Part shown: positions 5,745 through 7,561 of the stretch, piece after piece
Position numbering within the stretch: the first letter of the stretch is position 1
Layout: every line of letters begins with the position of its first letter
Source of the DNA: CBDVAK01 sp965371945
Lineage (GTDB): Bacteria > Pseudomonadota > Gammaproteobacteria > Competibacterales > JAHEDQ01
Direction of reading: 5' to 3'
NCBI GenBank assembly: GCA_965371945.1
Contig: CBDVAK010000161.1
Span: forward strand, 1-7,561
DNA: 7,561 nt
Notes under the pieces: model-generated
Databases searched by the model: none
Told to the model about the DNA's origin: nothing
Seen by the model: the letters and a program-made list of their open reading frames with translations, nothing else
Position numbers and translations under genes: made by a program

Positions 5745-6803
5745 GTGACTACAGACAGCCATCACCATGACCGAAAATCCCTTAGCTATCGAGACGCCGG
5801 GGTCGACATCGACGCGGGCAATCGCCTGGTCAAACGTATCGGGCGGCTGGCCCGCAGCACCGCTCGCCCTGGTGCGATGGGAGAACTGGGGGGCTTTGGG
5901 GGCCTGTTCGATCTTGCTGGCTGCGGTTACCGGGATCCGGTGCTGGTCTCCGGTACCGACGGTGTGGGTACCAAGCTGGCGCTGGCCATGCAACTGGGCA
6001 CCCACGACAGCATCGGCATCGACCTGGTGGCCATGTGTGTCAACGATATCGTGGTGACCGGCGCCGAGCCGCTGTTCTTTCTCGACTACTATGCGACCAG
6101 CAAGCTCGATGTCGACATGGCCGAACAGGTGATCGCCGGCATCGCCGAAGGCTGCCGACGTTCGGGAGCGGTATTGTTGGGCGGTGAAACGGCTGAAATG
6201 CCCGGCATGTATCAGGGCAACGAATATGACCTGGCGGGGTTCTGCGTCGGCGTGGTCGAACGCGACCGCATGATCGACGGTCACCGTGTCGAAACCGGCG
6301 ACAAGCTGGTTGGTCTGATGTCTTCTGGCCCGCACTCCAATGGCTACTCGCTGATCCGCAAGATACTCAACATCAGCGGCAGCGACCCACAACAAGCCTT
6401 TGACGGTGGCACACTCGGCCAGGCGTTGCTGACACCGACCCGCATCTACGTCAAATCACTGCTGCAACTCACCGCCGCGGTCGACGTCCATGCGCTGTGC
6501 CACATCACTGGCGGTGGTCTGCTGGAGAACCTGCCACGGGTGTTGCCGGCAAACCGAGTGGCAAGGATAGACGTCCATGCCTGGCCGCGCCCGCCGGTGT
6601 TTGACTGGTTACAGCAACACGGCGCTGTCGTCGACACCGAAATGTACCGGACATTCAACTGTGGCGTCGGCATGGTGGCCTGCGTCGCCGCTCAGGATCT
6701 GCAGCAGACGCTCGATATCCTCACCAGCGCAGGCGAGACCACCGCCGTGATCGGTACCATCGGCGACCAGGCGGGACCGGCCGCCGTCGAATTGTGCGGA
6801 TGA
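5745..6803 (+). CDS. purM: Phosphoribosylformylglycinamidine cyclo-ligase (AIR synthetase)
   Basis: Catalyses the fifth step of de novo purine synthesis: ATP-dependent closure of the imidazole ring of formylglycinamidine ribonucleotide to give aminoimidazole ribonucleotide, in the cytoplasm as a homodimer. The 352 residues align along their length with E. coli PurM (345 residues). SLSYRDAGVDIDAGN is at 12-26 and the ATP-binding VSGTDGVGTKL at 68-78. GIDLVAMCVND (91-101), GAEPLFFLDYYAT (106-118) and the GGETAEMPGMY loop (146-156) follow. SSGPHSNGYSL (193-203), HITGGG (253-258) and EMYRTFNCGVGM (299-310) complete the match. All key motifs are intact. The start is GTG 5745, fixed by the ribosome-binding site just upstream; the first dozen residues (DSHHHDRK) are a variable, His-rich extension. 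Its stop overlaps the purN start (ATGA), as in a typical purMN operon. Confidence 0.98.
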   Translation: MTTDSHHHDRKSLSYRDAGVDIDAGNRLVKRIGRLARSTARPGAMGELGGFGGLFDLAGCGYRDPVLVSGTDGVGTKLALAMQLGTHDSIGIDLVAMCVNDIVVTGAEPLFFLDYYATSKLDVDMAEQVIAGIAEGCRRSGAVLLGGETAEMPGMYQGNEYDLAGFCVGVVERDRMIDGHRVETGDKLVGLMSSGPHSNGYSLIRKILNISGSDPQQAFDGGTLGQALLTPTRIYVKSLLQLTAAVDVHALCHITGGGLLENLPRVLPANRVARIDVHAWPRPPVFDWLQQHGAVVDTEMYRTFNCGVGMVACVAAQDLQQTLDILTSAGETTAVIGTIGDQAGPAAVELCG

Positions 6804-7465
6804 GCGCGGGCAATCGCCGCCACAGGGTAGTCATCCTCATATCCGGGCGTGGCAGCAACATGACTGCCATCGTCGAGGATGCGGAACAGGCAGACTGCCC
6901 CTACCAGGTCAGTGCCGTGCTCAGCAATCGCCCGCAGGCTGCCGGTTTGGTGGTTGCCGAAGCACATCACCTCGATACCCGCGTCGTGGATCACCGTGGC
7001 TGGCCCAACCGCGCCGGCTTCGAACAGGCATTGGTGGACGCCATCGACCAGCACCGGCCGCACTTGGTGGTGCTGGCTGGCTTCATGCGCATACTGGGTG
7101 CCGGCTTCGTCGATCACTACCGCGGTCGATTGCTCAACATTCATCCCTCCTTGTTGCCCAGCTTCCGCGGACTGGACACTCATGCACGCGTACTTCGCGC
7201 GGGCGTCGGCCGCCACGGGGCCAGTGTGCATTTCGTCACACCCGAACTGGATGGCGGCCCGGTGGTATTACAGGCCGCTCTGGCGGTGCAGGCTACCGAC
7301 AACGCGCAAACGCTGGCCGACCGGGTGCTGGCGCTCGAGCATCGAATCTATCCACAGGCGATACGCTGGTATGCGCAGGGCCGTTTGCAACTTGACGATG
7401 ACACCGTCTTGTTCGATGGCAGGCGATTGGAACTACCGTTGACGCTGACCGCCGGGCAGGGCTGA
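6800..7465 (+). CDS. purN: Phosphoribosylglycinamide formyltransferase (GAR transformylase, folate-dependent)
   Basis: Transfers the formyl group of 10-formyltetrahydrofolate to glycinamide ribonucleotide, the third step of de novo purine synthesis. It has 221 residues against 212 in E. coli. The phosphate-binding loop ISGRGSN is at 14-20, then VVLAGFMRIL (90-99). The catalytic Asn113 and His115 lie in LLNIHPSLLPSF, and Asp151 in ELDGGPVVLQ, matching E. coli N106, H108 and D144. The EHRIYPQAIRWYAQGRL segment near the C-terminus is also typical. ATG 6800 is chosen because its ATGA overlaps the purM stop. GTG 6794, two codons upstream, is possible but less likely. There is no strong separate ribosome-binding site, so translation is probably coupled to purM. 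About eight extra residues precede the first strand relative to E. coli. Confidence 0.97.
   Translation: MSAGNRRHRVVILISGRGSNMTAIVEDAEQADCPYQVSAVLSNRPQAAGLVVAEAHHLDTRVVDHRGWPNRAGFEQALVDAIDQHRPHLVVLAGFMRILGAGFVDHYRGRLLNIHPSLLPSFRGLDTHARVLRAGVGRHGASVHFVTPELDGGPVVLQAALAVQATDNAQTLADRVLALEHRIYPQAIRWYAQGRLQLDDDTVLFDGRRLELPLTLTAGQG
7458..7461 (+). promoter_or_regulatory. Ribosome-binding site of the gene downstream of purN
   Basis: AGGG lies 6 bases before ATG 7468, inside the end of purN, and supports the start of the next gene. Confidence 0.55.
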
Positions 7466-7467
7466 GC

Positions 7468-7561
7468 ATGGGCTGGTGGCGAGGCTCATGGTGGATCGTT
7501 TGTCTGACCGTCCTGGCGGGGGCCGGTCACGCCGACGCCAGGCAAGCGGCGACGCTACCCA
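7468..7561 (+). CDS. Start of a secreted protein, probably DUF3108 family (cut off by window end)
   Basis: Only 31 codons are visible. A short N-terminus with one Arg (MGWWRGSWW) is followed by a hydrophobic core (IVCLTVLAGAG) and a likely signal-peptidase site after HADA or GHA, so the protein is predicted to be exported to the periplasm. It starts two bases after the purN stop with its own ribosome-binding site, so it is probably in the purMN operon. In many gammaproteobacteria the gene directly after purN encodes a DUF3108 periplasmic protein of unknown function. The family name here rests on that position only, because no conserved part is visible. Confidence 0.6.
   Translation, partial: MGWWRGSWWIVCLTVLAGAGHADARQAATLP

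Noticed and set aside
5589..6395. Minus-strand frame of 268 codons opposite purM
   Set aside because: purM is certain. The antisense product has no recognisable domain and no convincing ribosome-binding site.

Overview
The window is about 60 % G+C (by eye), almost entirely coding, and looks like chromosome of a gammaproteobacterium. It holds purMN, a divergent hda cluster, wrbA next to a DUF2069 gene, and a YihY/TlpA envelope gene pair. From memory, this set resembles the purN-purM / AI-2E transporter / hda / wrbA neighbourhood of Pseudomonas, and hda is also divergent from purMN in E. coli (with upp-uraA between). The genus cannot be named from the sequence. Six of the eleven genes appear to start with GTG or TTG.

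Layout. (1) Positions 1-2052, minus strand: a probable envelope operon read right to left. It comprises a small DUF4398 lipoprotein, a YihY-type inner-membrane protein with a cytoplasmic C-terminal domain, and a secreted TlpA/ResA-like thioredoxin cut off by the window start. (2) 2053-2280: a divergent intergenic region with a candidate promoter, a palindrome and a possible 14-codon leader ORF. (3) 2281-3233, plus strand: wrbA (quinone reductase) overlapping a small DUF2069 membrane protein. (4) 3214-5598, minus strand: a CDP-alcohol phosphatidyltransferase, an AI-2E-type transporter and hda. Their ends overlap by 11 and 4 bases, and the end of hda overlaps the end of the DUF2069 gene tail to tail by 20 bases. 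(5) 5599-5744: a second divergent intergenic region with overlapping promoter elements. (6) 5745-7561, plus strand: purM, purN and the start of a secreted protein of probable DUF3108 type.

Functionally, purM and purN carry out two steps of de novo purine synthesis. Hda, with the sliding clamp, switches off the initiator DnaA after replication starts. The phosphatidyltransferase makes an acidic phospholipid or a related lipid. The left operon concerns the cell envelope and periplasmic thiol chemistry. I see no mobile element, CRISPR array, tRNA, rRNA or phage gene, and no gene-free stretch longer than 300 bases. The window reads as conserved housekeeping DNA, and I do not find a convincing new system. 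The points worth a second look concern gene overlap, start codons and the two divergent control regions.
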